In this document: in pieces, positions 1-5,023 of the stretch
Numbering within the stretch: the stretch's first letter is position 1
Layout of the letters: every line of letters begins with the position of its first letter
DNA from: Verrucomicrobiota bacterium
GTDB lineage: Bacteria; Verrucomicrobiota; Verrucomicrobiia; Verrucomicrobiales; Verrucomicrobiaceae
Reading direction: 5' to 3'
DNA: 5,023 nucleotides
Assembly: GCA_009885275.1 (NCBI GenBank)
Contig: VFKY01000061.1
Coordinates: forward strand, 1 to 5,023
Position numbers and translations under genes: made by a program
The notes under the pieces: generated by a model
Databases searched by the model: none
Seen by the model: the letters and a program-made list of their open reading frames with translations, nothing else
Told to the model about the DNA's origin: nothing

Positions 1-15
1 CTCGCCTCACAGATT

Positions 16-130
16 GCTTAGCCAGATACCGAAGGTATCTCAGCGATTAGCCCGGGGTCGAGCGAAGCGACACCCCGGGAAAGGTGAAAAAATGGCTGCA
101 TCCCGGCAGGGATGCCAGCGATGGGGCTAA
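16..130. repeat. Multi-hairpin intergenic element
   Basis: The gene-free left end holds three adjacent hairpins. The first is AGATACC (24-30) with GGTATCT (34-40), loop GAA. The second is CCCGGGG (51-57) with CCCCGGG (73-79), extended inside by TCG/CGA (58-60 with 68-70), loop AGCGAAG. The third is GCATCCC (98-104) with GGGATGC (109-115), extended by GCT/AGC across a bulge. The word CAGCGAT occurs beside hairpins 1 and 3 (41-47, 116-122), and TTAGCCC (47-53) can pair with GGGCTAA (124-130), enclosing hairpins 2 and 3. GAGCGAAG from hairpin 2 recurs at 173-180. From memory, similar GC-rich hairpin strings, often mis-annotated as small proteins ending in VSLRSTPG, are scattered between genes in Verrucomicrobia and Planctomycetes. 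Only one copy lies in this window, so its dispersed nature is inferred. Confidence 0.55.
87..119 (-). terminator. Probable intrinsic terminator of the cluster
   Basis: Reading the minus strand, GCTGGCATCCC pairs with GGGATGCAGC around a four-base loop TGCC: seven perfect pairs, one bulged base, then three more. CA and six T residues follow (plus 87-92). The stem begins about 65 bases beyond the hydrolase stop, a reasonable place to end the seven-gene unit. The stem is also the third hairpin of the intergenic repeat, so termination could be a secondary use of a mobile or structural repeat. Confidence 0.5.
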
Positions 131-183
131 AATTCTCGCTGTGACTCCCACCAATGTCATATGGATATCGTAGAGCGAAGACT

Positions 184-1131
184 TCAACGCGTAGCCGCAG
201 GCTTTTTCACCAGTGTGCTTGGCAAGGATGACACACCCAAGGTGAATGGCTTTGCAGGTTGTTTGCCCAGCAGTTGCAAATCGAACCACTCGATCATGCG
301 CGCCGTGTCTTCCGTCGCCATTTCCTGCCAGCCACCATGACCAGCGCCCTCGCGAATAACCAGCTCACACTTCACACCAACCTCCTGGCATCGTTTATAA
401 AATCGCTGTGACTGGGTAATCGACACTTGGGGATCAGCATCGCCATGCACAATAAAAATCGGAGGCTGTTCCTTGTTCACCCAATAGATGGGCGATAACT
501 CACGCCCCAGAATCATGCGACCTTCCTCTGTTCCTGATTTCGGTCCGAACGCTCCCGCATAAGCCGCGAGCTTTCCGATACCCACTGCATTGTCGCCTTC
601 CTCAAACCAGTTCAGGTAATCCGTCGGGGGATAAAAACACGCCACCGCCTGCACCGCACTGCTCTCGCGATTGATCACATCCACAGCCTTGGCATCGCCA
701 AGGCCACCGCGTGTCGCCAGCATAAGACTGAGATGCCCCCCGGCACTACCACCAGTCACTCCAAGCTTCTGCGGATCGACACCATACTTCGCAGCATGGG
801 CACGAATGAAACGCACCGCGCGATTCAGATCGGCGACAATTTCTTCCACTTGGAAGCGTGGCTGGGAACCATGCACCACCACAAAAGTGGTGTACCCCGC
901 TTTCGTCCAGCCGCCGTCATTAATTTGCTGATGGTTCGACTTCCAACCACCGCTGATGATCTTGATGATTCCCGCACCATTCGATTGAGCGGGTTTAAAA
1001 ACATCCATCGTCAACGCCACGCCGTCATGCTTCGTATAAATAAGATCACTGATGTGTTCGACTTCTTGCGCTTGAAGCAGGGATGCAAATGCAAAGATCG
1101 CTATTACAAGTGACGTTAGATATTTTTTCAT
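184..1131 (-). CDS. Secreted alpha/beta hydrolase (esterase/lipase-like)
   Basis: This 315-residue protein has a Sec signal peptide: MKKY, a hydrophobic core (about 5-19) and a likely cleavage after Ala21 (LQA|QE). It is probably periplasmic or secreted. The alpha/beta hydrolase catalytic triad is visible: Ser129 in the elbow TGGSAGGHLS, Asp233 in IVHGDADPQV, and His265 in GAGHGGW. The oxyanion segment, HGGG in many relatives, reads IISGGWKS (58-65). These features fit the BD-FAE/esterase-lipase group, which cleaves acyl, acetyl or feruloyl esters, often on plant or algal polysaccharides; a peptidase-S9-like fold is related. The last 25 residues form a Pro-, Ser- and Lys-rich tail outside the fold. 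The ATG at 1131 is preferred. A TTG at 1152 overlaps the isomerase stop (TTGA) and would lengthen the signal peptide by seven residues (MIKKILN), which cannot be excluded. It is the last gene of the cluster. Substrate is unknown. Confidence 0.9.
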   Translation of the reverse strand: MKKYLTSLVIAIFAFASLLQAQEVEHISDLIYTKHDGVALTMDVFKPAQSNGAGIIKIISGGWKSNHQQINDGGWTKAGYTTFVVVHGSQPRFQVEEIVADLNRAVRFIRAHAAKYGVDPQKLGVTGGSAGGHLSLMLATRGGLGDAKAVDVINRESSAVQAVACFYPPTDYLNWFEEGDNAVGIGKLAAYAGAFGPKSGTEEGRMILGRELSPIYWVNKEQPPIFIVHGDADPQVSITQSQRFYKRCQEVGVKCELVIREGAGHGGWQEMATEDTARMIEWFDLQLLGKQPAKPFTLGVSSLPSTLVKKPAATR

Positions 1132-1148
1132 ATTTAGGATTTTTTTGA

Positions 1149-2033
1149 TCAACCCCAGTGCTGGGCGATCTTTCGTTTCAAGAAATCAACGCTACGCGCG
1201 AGCTGTTCCATGCCATCGACACCGTCTTCAATGCTGATCCAGTTATCAAATCCAACTCGCTTTAATTCACTGAAGATCGCATCGTAATCGTTTAGCCCTT
1301 TGCCGATCTCACCATGGCGGAGACGTTTAGCATAGCCCATCGCCCCACCTTCTTCGCGGCGCAGATCTTCGATGGTACCTTCGGCGAGATAACGATCACT
1401 GGCGTGCATGGTAACGACGCGATGCGAGACGCGCTTCAACAGTTCGATGGGATCTTCACCGGCAAGGTAGGTATTGCTCGGGTCATAGTTGACGCCGAAA
1501 TTAGGATGATCCAACGAATCCACTAACTGGCAAAAGACATCCATCTTCTGGGCGAACTCCGGATATTCCCAAAAGTCATCCTTATAATGATTTTCAAGAA
1601 TCAAGGTGATGCCACGCTCCTGGGCATAAGGCAGACAGGCTTCGATCGAATCAGCCGCAAGCTTCACTCCTTCATCGGTGCTTAACTCGGGGCGACGCTG
1701 ACCGCTAAGCACGCGGCAATAGCTACCGCCCAGCGTGTAGGTCATATCGATCCAATGCTTCTGTTTCTCAATTTGAGCGTTGCGATAGGCCGCATCAGGA
1801 TGGGTGAAATCAGGAGAGCAACACATCATCGGAATCACCAGTCCGTGATCTTCAACCTGTTGACGAAATTCCGGCCACTTCGATACATCGGCCATTTCTA
1901 GGAAACCAGCATACCATTCCAAGCCTTCAATTTCCAGCTTGGCAGCAAGTTCGATCCATTCGGATATTTTCATCGTGCCATCTTTGCAGAGGGCTTGCAT
2001 GAAGGCTTTGGGGAAGGCGGCGAGTTTGGGCAT
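1149..2033 (-). CDS. Sugar phosphate isomerase/epimerase (xylose isomerase-like TIM barrel)
   Basis: This 294-residue cytoplasmic protein belongs to the AP-endonuclease-2/xylose-isomerase-like TIM-barrel superfamily. The expected divalent-metal ligands can be placed: Glu147 in LILENHY, Asp184 in VNYDPSNTYL, His210 in VVTMHASD and Glu269 in WISIEDG. Their order and spacing resemble the D-tagatose 3-epimerase group. The conserved GxxYCRVLSG-type strand is at 102-111. Members isomerise or epimerise keto sugars, inositol intermediates or hydroxypyruvate; which applies here is not readable. The protein is complete and has no signal peptide. The ATG at 2033 gives MPKLAAFPKAFM, which fits the family start; a TTG at 2054 would overlap the toxin gene and is not favoured. 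It lies 4 bases after the toxin stop and 17 bases before the hydrolase ATG, so it is within the same transcription unit. An inactive endonuclease-like homologue is less likely given the intact ligands. Confidence 0.88.
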   Translation of the reverse strand: MPKLAAFPKAFMQALCKDGTMKISEWIELAAKLEIEGLEWYAGFLEMADVSKWPEFRQQVEDHGLVIPMMCCSPDFTHPDAAYRNAQIEKQKHWIDMTYTLGGSYCRVLSGQRRPELSTDEGVKLAADSIEACLPYAQERGITLILENHYKDDFWEYPEFAQKMDVFCQLVDSLDHPNFGVNYDPSNTYLAGEDPIELLKRVSHRVVTMHASDRYLAEGTIEDLRREEGGAMGYAKRLRHGEIGKGLNDYDAIFSELKRVGFDNWISIEDGVDGMEQLARSVDFLKRKIAQHWG

Positions 2034-2037
2034 AAAG

Positions 2038-2442
2038 TCAGATGAGCTCTTCAACGGTGAGGGCTACTTTGCAGCCGGGAATACTTAGGAAGTGGCGATC
2101 ATGAGTGAGCACAACTGCATCCGCACGTCGAGCGCAACACGCGATAACGATGTCTTGTAAAGGCAGAACGATGCCGTGCCGATCAAGATCCCATGCCGTT
2201 TGTTCCACTGATTCCCATAGTGCATTGTCAGTGACGACGTTGATCATGATGTTCCATGCCTCATGAAAATCTCGTCGCAGCTCCGTGTCTTTTATCCCAC
2301 GACCAACCTCAGCGCGCACCATGCCGCAGATAACCAAATCACGCTCCATCGCCAAATAAGGAAGGGCGCGCAGTGGATTGCGCCCTTTCCGCGAATGCGC
2401 GATATAAAAGCTACTGTCTATCAGGACGGGGGTTTTTGCCAT
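2038..2442 (-). CDS. vapC: VapC-type PIN-domain ribonuclease toxin
   Basis: This 134-residue protein is a single PIN domain of normal VapC length. The four acidic residues that bind Mg2+/Mn2+ are all recognisable: Asp9 in VLIDSSFYI, Glu45 in MVRAEVGRG, Asp97 in LPLQDIVIA and Asp115 in LTHDRHF. The nuclease site therefore looks intact. VapC toxins cleave RNA, often tRNA or rRNA at specific sites; the target here cannot be told. The ATG at 2442 lies inside the antitoxin gene (32-base overlap) with no Shine-Dalgarno sequence, so translation probably depends on ribosomes arriving from the antitoxin. The stop is followed after only 4 bases by the isomerase ATG, so the toxin message is probably joined to that of the metabolic gene. 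A solitary PIN nuclease is excluded by the adjacent partner. Activity is inferred. Confidence 0.9.
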   Translation of the reverse strand: MAKTPVLIDSSFYIAHSRKGRNPLRALPYLAMERDLVICGMVRAEVGRGIKDTELRRDFHEAWNIMINVVTDNALWESVEQTAWDLDRHGIVLPLQDIVIACCARRADAVVLTHDRHFLSIPGCKVALTVEELI

Positions 2443-2674
2443 AGAGTGCAGCGGTTTCGGCTAGGCGTGAGGCCATGATGTCGTAGTTGGGATCAATGGC
2501 ATCAAAGAGCTCCTCATCGGTGCGCTCGTTGATCTTTTCCAGCATAGCGGCTAAGCGGTGCCTGCGATCCCATTCACGCAAGGTGTGGTTTACCGCCCCA
2601 GTTTTGCTTTTGATTCCGGACGCCTTCATGACGCGCTCCAGTAAATCATCATCAATGTTCATCGTCACTTTCAT
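2411..2674 (-). CDS. vapB: VapB-type antitoxin
   Basis: This is an 87-residue protein of the VapB family (type II antitoxins). The N-terminal KVTMNIDDDLLERVMKASG (2-20) has the form of a ribbon-helix-helix DNA-binding strand and first helix. It is followed by the typical turn IKSKTGAVNHTLREWDRR (21-38), close to the 'GxKTKTEAVNxALRE' pattern of the family. A charged linker and a C-terminal tail (about 55-87) are expected to wrap the toxin and block its active site. Its 3' end overlaps the toxin gene by 32 bases, which supports a functional pair and coupled translation. The ATG at 2674 gives the family-like start MKVTMNID; a TTG three codons upstream is unlikely. In known systems the antitoxin, alone or with the toxin, represses its own promoter, here probably the weak candidate just upstream. 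The SDR ends 40 bases upstream. Confidence 0.88.
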   Translation of the reverse strand: MKVTMNIDDDLLERVMKASGIKSKTGAVNHTLREWDRRHRLAAMLEKINERTDEELFDAIDPNYDIMASRLAETAALYGKNPRPDRQ

Positions 2675-2682
2675 AGACAGCA

Positions 2683-2711
2683 AAAGTATGGCATCACATC
2701 CAGCTTTTCAA
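2683..2711 (-). promoter_or_regulatory. Candidate sigma-70-like promoter for vapBC
   Basis: On the minus strand, TTGAAA (plus 2706-2711) lies 17 bases before TACTTT (plus 2683-2688). An overlapping alternative -10, CATACT (2685-2690), is preceded by TGC like an extended -10. The -35 matches five of six consensus bases; the -10 is weak. Transcription would start within a few bases of the antitoxin ATG at 2674, giving an almost leaderless message. The site lies at the end of the SDR gene and in the 40-base gap, so it would give the toxin-antitoxin pair its own transcription inside the cluster. No clear inverted-repeat operator was found. This is a reading by eye only. Confidence 0.3.
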
Positions 2712-2714
2712 TGG

Positions 2715-3521
2715 TTATTTAGATGTATTCGGTATGGTCGTCGAATCCTTCGGCGGATTCCGACCGATAAACGGATGTTGTTCCAAGTCCACCACTTGAC
2801 CACTGATGGGGCCGCTTTCATCCGCCAACCAATAAACCGCGCCCGCTGCAATCTCAGCCGGTAGAAGGATGCGACCCGCTGGGGCATAGACAGCCGGTAG
2901 ATCTTTATACCAGTCATCCGCCAGACCATGTTCCTTTTTGCGCTTCGATTCGTTTTCCGTCAGCACCCATCCCGGATTGATCTGATTCACCCGCACACCA
3001 TCCTCTCGATGCAAGGTGTCACCCAGATTGCGGGTCATGGTCATGAGCGCGCCTTTCGAAACACTGTAAGGCAGTAGATTCGGTTCCCCACTCCATGCAT
3101 TCACCGAGCCAATATTCAGCACGTTGCCTCGAGTCTCACGCAGATGGGGTAAGGCAGCTTTGATCAAGGCAAACGGAGCCAGCACATTCACCGCGAGCAT
3201 TTTTTCAAAAAACGCCATGTCTGTCGTGTGGATATTACTGGCCGTGATCATGGCTGCATTGTTCACCACGGCATCAAGTTTACCGAATGCCTGCAATGCT
3301 GTTTGCACCAATCTTTCTGCGGTGCCGTCAATCGTGAGATCTTCGATGTGCAGGGTGGCTTTGTCTTGACCAAGGGCAGCGACCACAGCTTCACCCATCT
3401 CTTTTTCCAATCCGTGAATCACAACGCGTGCGCCTTCGAGAACACAGCGTTCCGCAATCGCTTTACCGATACCCGTGCAACTGCCAGTGATGATGATGAC
3501 TTTGTTTTGGAGACGAGGCAT
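2715..3521 (-). CDS. Short-chain dehydrogenase/reductase (classical SDR)
   Basis: This is a 268-residue cytoplasmic NAD(P)-dependent oxidoreductase of the classical SDR family. All hallmarks are present: cofactor motif TGSCTGIG (12-19), Asp61 in the IEDL adenine pocket, NNAA (87-90), and the catalytic tetrad Asn112, Ser139 (NIGSV), Tyr152 and Lys156 (YSVSK). The NPGW motif (182-185) follows strand 6. Strand 2 ends in VVIHGLE with no Asp at the usual NAD-selecting position, so NADP(H) is possible but not settled. After the normal SDR end (GPISGQVVDLEQ) there is an extra polar tail, HPFIGRNPPKD onward, of about 20 residues. The ATG at 3521 gives the standard start MPRLQNKVIIITG. An in-frame TTG at 3551 overlaps the flavoprotein stop but would add ten non-family residues. 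The neighbours suggest reduction or oxidation of a sugar-derived ketone or alcohol. The substrate is unknown. Confidence 0.93.
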   Translation of the reverse strand: MPRLQNKVIIITGSCTGIGKAIAERCVLEGARVVIHGLEKEMGEAVVAALGQDKATLHIEDLTIDGTAERLVQTALQAFGKLDAVVNNAAMITASNIHTTDMAFFEKMLAVNVLAPFALIKAALPHLRETRGNVLNIGSVNAWSGEPNLLPYSVSKGALMTMTRNLGDTLHREDGVRVNQINPGWVLTENESKRKKEHGLADDWYKDLPAVYAPAGRILLPAEIAAGAVYWLADESGPISGQVVDLEQHPFIGRNPPKDSTTIPNTSK

Positions 3522-3547
3522 GGGAGAATAGAATAAAATTTGGAGGC

Positions 3548-4930
3548 TCAAGCTTTCGTGAAAGGTCCGGCGTTTTGCTGCATGAGAGCTTCACGCACCT
3601 TCTGACCATCGAGCACCGCTACTTCAGTCTTGGTCTTCAAGCTCAACGCCGCTGCACAACCTGCCGCTTCGCCCATTGCCATCGCGGTCACCGTCACCCG
3701 AGTGGAAGCATGGGCGCCACGCGTCGCCGAGTGACAGCGACCTGCCACGAGCAGATTCTCAATCTTTTGCGGAACGAGGGAGCGATAGGGAATGTCGTAG
3801 GGCGCAGGTTGCACCTTCTCGGGAGTGAAGTCATTAGCACTACCGAGTGTGGTTTTGTTCGGATGCAAATCGAGATACCAGCATCCGGTGGCAATGGCGT
3901 CGGCAAAACTGCGCCCCTTCATGATGTCCGCCTCCGTCAATACATGCTGACCGATGAGCCGCCGCGATTCGCGTACACCGATCCATGGATAGGCCTCCAG
4001 AAAATAGGAATCGGCAAATGCAGGCACATCCTTTTTCCAGGCATGAAACATCGCCAGCGCATCAGCTCGCCCCTGCATCTCTGCACGCGAAAGATCTGCG
4101 GCATCGGTAGGATTGGCCGGCACTCGCACTCCATGCACATACACTTCATTCTTGGCAAAGAGAAACATGATGCCCGGACCATAGAAGAAGGGCAGCTCAC
4201 TGCGCTCCTGTGCTTTAATCAGAGCACTTTTGCAGAGCCCGCTGAGTCCCGGCATTTGCTGCACATTACCAATACGGAAATGCAACGTCAGCGGCTGCAC
4301 CTCGGCACTTTGCTCGGTCGGAGCTCCAGCGCGTGCAGCAATATCAGCGTCACCCGTGCAGTCAATCACCACCTTGGGACGCACCCGCACGAGACCGTCT
4401 TTGTTCGCAATCACCACGGAAGTGATGCGACCACCGGAGGCTTCGGCATCACAGGCGATGGAATTAAAAAGCACCGTAAGATTCGGACCACACGCTTGAA
4501 GCTCGCGGTCGAGCAATACCTTGAATTCAAAGGTGTTCGGGATGGTAGGATTGTGCGGCTTGATCTCAGTGGCATCGGCTTTGCACACCCCTGTCTTCGC
4601 CAGCAGCTCCAGCGCGATGCCGCGCACGACCACGCGATGATCCTTGATGTCCGCAATGCCATCGAAGTAGGGCAATCCAACACTCGTGATGATGCCCCCT
4701 GCAAAAGGCGCTTTTTCAATGAGCAGTGTTTTAGCACCTGAGCGCGCCGCGCTAAGTGCCGCGGCAATTCCTGCGCAACCACCACCACAGACAAGCACGT
4801 CCGTTTCGATTTCACGCATACTCGCCCTGACCGGAACTGTTTCCGCCTTCAATGACGACGAAGCGGCAACCGCTACTGCCGCAGAGGCTTTGACAAATTG
4901 ACGACGGCTTGGGTGCTGGATAGGATTCAT
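3548..4930 (-). CDS. Tat-exported FAD-dependent oxidoreductase (PF12831 type)
   Basis: This 460-residue flavoprotein starts with a twin-arginine signal: SRRQFVK at residues 8-14, then an Ala-rich hydrophobic stretch (about 15-27). It is therefore probably folded with FAD in the cytoplasm and exported by Tat. The Rossmann motif VLVCGGGCAG (45-54) has the GxGxxG spacing, and the acidic residue at the end of strand 2 is Glu72 in LLIEKAPFAGG. A second cofactor contact is VVIDCTGDADIAARAG (187-202). The block IGVRESRRLIG (317-327), followed by LLVAGRCHSATRGAHAS (393-409) and the MAMGEAAG end (417-424), is typical of the FAD_oxidored family. The length is normal. The ATG at 4930 is preferred; an in-frame GTG at 4936 would add two residues. 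Neither has a Shine-Dalgarno sequence. The SDR follows after 26 bases. The family oxidises a range of small molecules and the substrate is not evident. A succinate dehydrogenase/fumarate reductase flavoprotein is less likely, since its His-linked FAD motif is not seen. Confidence 0.9.
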   Translation of the reverse strand: MNPIQHPSRRQFVKASAAVAVAASSSLKAETVPVRASMREIETDVLVCGGGCAGIAAALSAARSGAKTLLIEKAPFAGGIITSVGLPYFDGIADIKDHRVVVRGIALELLAKTGVCKADATEIKPHNPTIPNTFEFKVLLDRELQACGPNLTVLFNSIACDAEASGGRITSVVIANKDGLVRVRPKVVIDCTGDADIAARAGAPTEQSAEVQPLTLHFRIGNVQQMPGLSGLCKSALIKAQERSELPFFYGPGIMFLFAKNEVYVHGVRVPANPTDAADLSRAEMQGRADALAMFHAWKKDVPAFADSYFLEAYPWIGVRESRRLIGQHVLTEADIMKGRSFADAIATGCWYLDLHPNKTTLGSANDFTPEKVQPAPYDIPYRSLVPQKIENLLVAGRCHSATRGAHASTRVTVTAMAMGEAAGCAAALSLKTKTEVAVLDGQKVREALMQQNAGPFTKA

Positions 4931-4937
4931 GATCACA

Positions 4938-5023
4938 TTAAACAGGTTTTAAAACTGCTTTCACAACTTCGCCCTTGTGCATTTTTTCAAAAGCGGTGTG
5001 CCATTCTGTAATCGGCCAGACGC
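4938..5023 (-). CDS. Medium-chain (zinc-type) alcohol dehydrogenase, C-terminal end only
   Basis: The frame is open from the right edge of the window to a TAA stop and encodes the last 27 residues of a protein whose body lies outside. The visible peptide includes AFEKMHKGEVVKAVL. This matches the final helix and strand of medium-chain dehydrogenase/reductases (threonine dehydrogenase or sorbitol dehydrogenase type), where a pattern like 'AFExMxxGxVxKxVL' ends the Rossmann half of the protein. The preceding residues VWPITEW fit the 'ITHRFPLE' loop of that family. Such enzymes oxidise secondary alcohols of sugars, polyols or amino acids with NAD(P)+, normally with a catalytic zinc in the N-terminal half, which cannot be seen here. 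The stop lies 7 bases before the ATG of the flavoprotein gene, so the two are almost certainly co-transcribed. Substrate and zinc dependence are unknown. The family call rests on a short segment. Confidence 0.7.
   Translation of the reverse strand, partial: VWPITEWHTAFEKMHKGEVVKAVLKPV

Noticed and set aside
1..130. CRISPR array or tRNA in the hairpin-rich left end
   Set aside because: The hairpins differ from one another, with no regular repeat-spacer pattern, and no cloverleaf or TTC-arm pattern was found.
47..289. 80-codon minus-strand open frame ending in VSLRSTPG
   Set aside because: It overlaps the hydrolase gene end in another frame and runs through the hairpin repeat; its peptide is just translated repeat.
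2686..2737. GTATGG words at 2686-2691 and 2732-2737 as a VapB operator
   Set aside because: A direct six-base repeat 46 bases apart without inverted symmetry; expected by chance and unlike typical antitoxin operators.
2743..2760. GAATCC/GGATTC hairpin near the end of the SDR gene as a terminator before vapBC
   Set aside because: It is within coding sequence, has only six pairs, and no T tract follows on the minus strand.
2708..2929. 73-codon minus-strand frame overlapping the SDR end
   Set aside because: It lies in another frame of an intact SDR gene; Arg-rich, no motif and no sign of a frameshift in the SDR.
3575..4741. Long 388-codon plus-strand open frame
   Set aside because: It is antisense to the flavoprotein gene, rich in His, Arg and Cys with no recognisable domain; a by-product of codon bias in the true gene.

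Overview
The window reads as one leftward (minus-strand) gene cluster. Six complete genes and the 3' end of a seventh lie head to tail with almost no space between them. From upstream to downstream they are: the C-terminal end of a zinc-type medium-chain dehydrogenase (right edge), a Tat-exported FAD-dependent oxidoreductase, a short-chain dehydrogenase (SDR), a VapB-type antitoxin with its VapC-type PIN toxin, a TIM-barrel sugar phosphate isomerase/epimerase, and a Sec-exported alpha/beta hydrolase.

The organism is a bacterium with roughly balanced base composition. A Tat-targeted PF12831-type flavoprotein, xylose-isomerase-like TIM barrels, an exported esterase-like hydrolase, starts without Shine-Dalgarno sequences and a GC-rich multi-hairpin intergenic repeat together suggest the Verrucomicrobia/Planctomycetes group, Verrucomicrobia first. 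This is inferred from gene style; the sequence holds no phylogenetic marker.

Layout: 1-183 has no gene. It holds a compact element of three hairpins, one of which is followed by a T tract on the minus strand and probably terminates the cluster. 184-1131 is the hydrolase, 1149-2033 the isomerase, 2038-2442 the toxin, 2411-2674 the antitoxin (32-base overlap with the toxin), 2715-3521 the SDR, 3548-4930 the flavoprotein, and 4938-5023 the dehydrogenase fragment. Gaps between genes are 4 to 40 bases.

Working together (inference): the two dehydrogenases, the flavoprotein and the isomerase are the usual parts of an oxidise/epimerise/reduce route for a sugar, polyol or sugar acid. The hydrolase could release the substrate from an ester outside the cytoplasm. 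The flavoprotein and hydrolase are predicted to be exported, and the SDR and isomerase cytoplasmic, so the route would be split across the inner membrane. The substrate cannot be read from the sequence. The VapBC pair sits between two catabolic genes without breaking the gene order, which is the most unusual structural feature here. I see no CRISPR, transposase, tRNA, rRNA or convincing new defence system.
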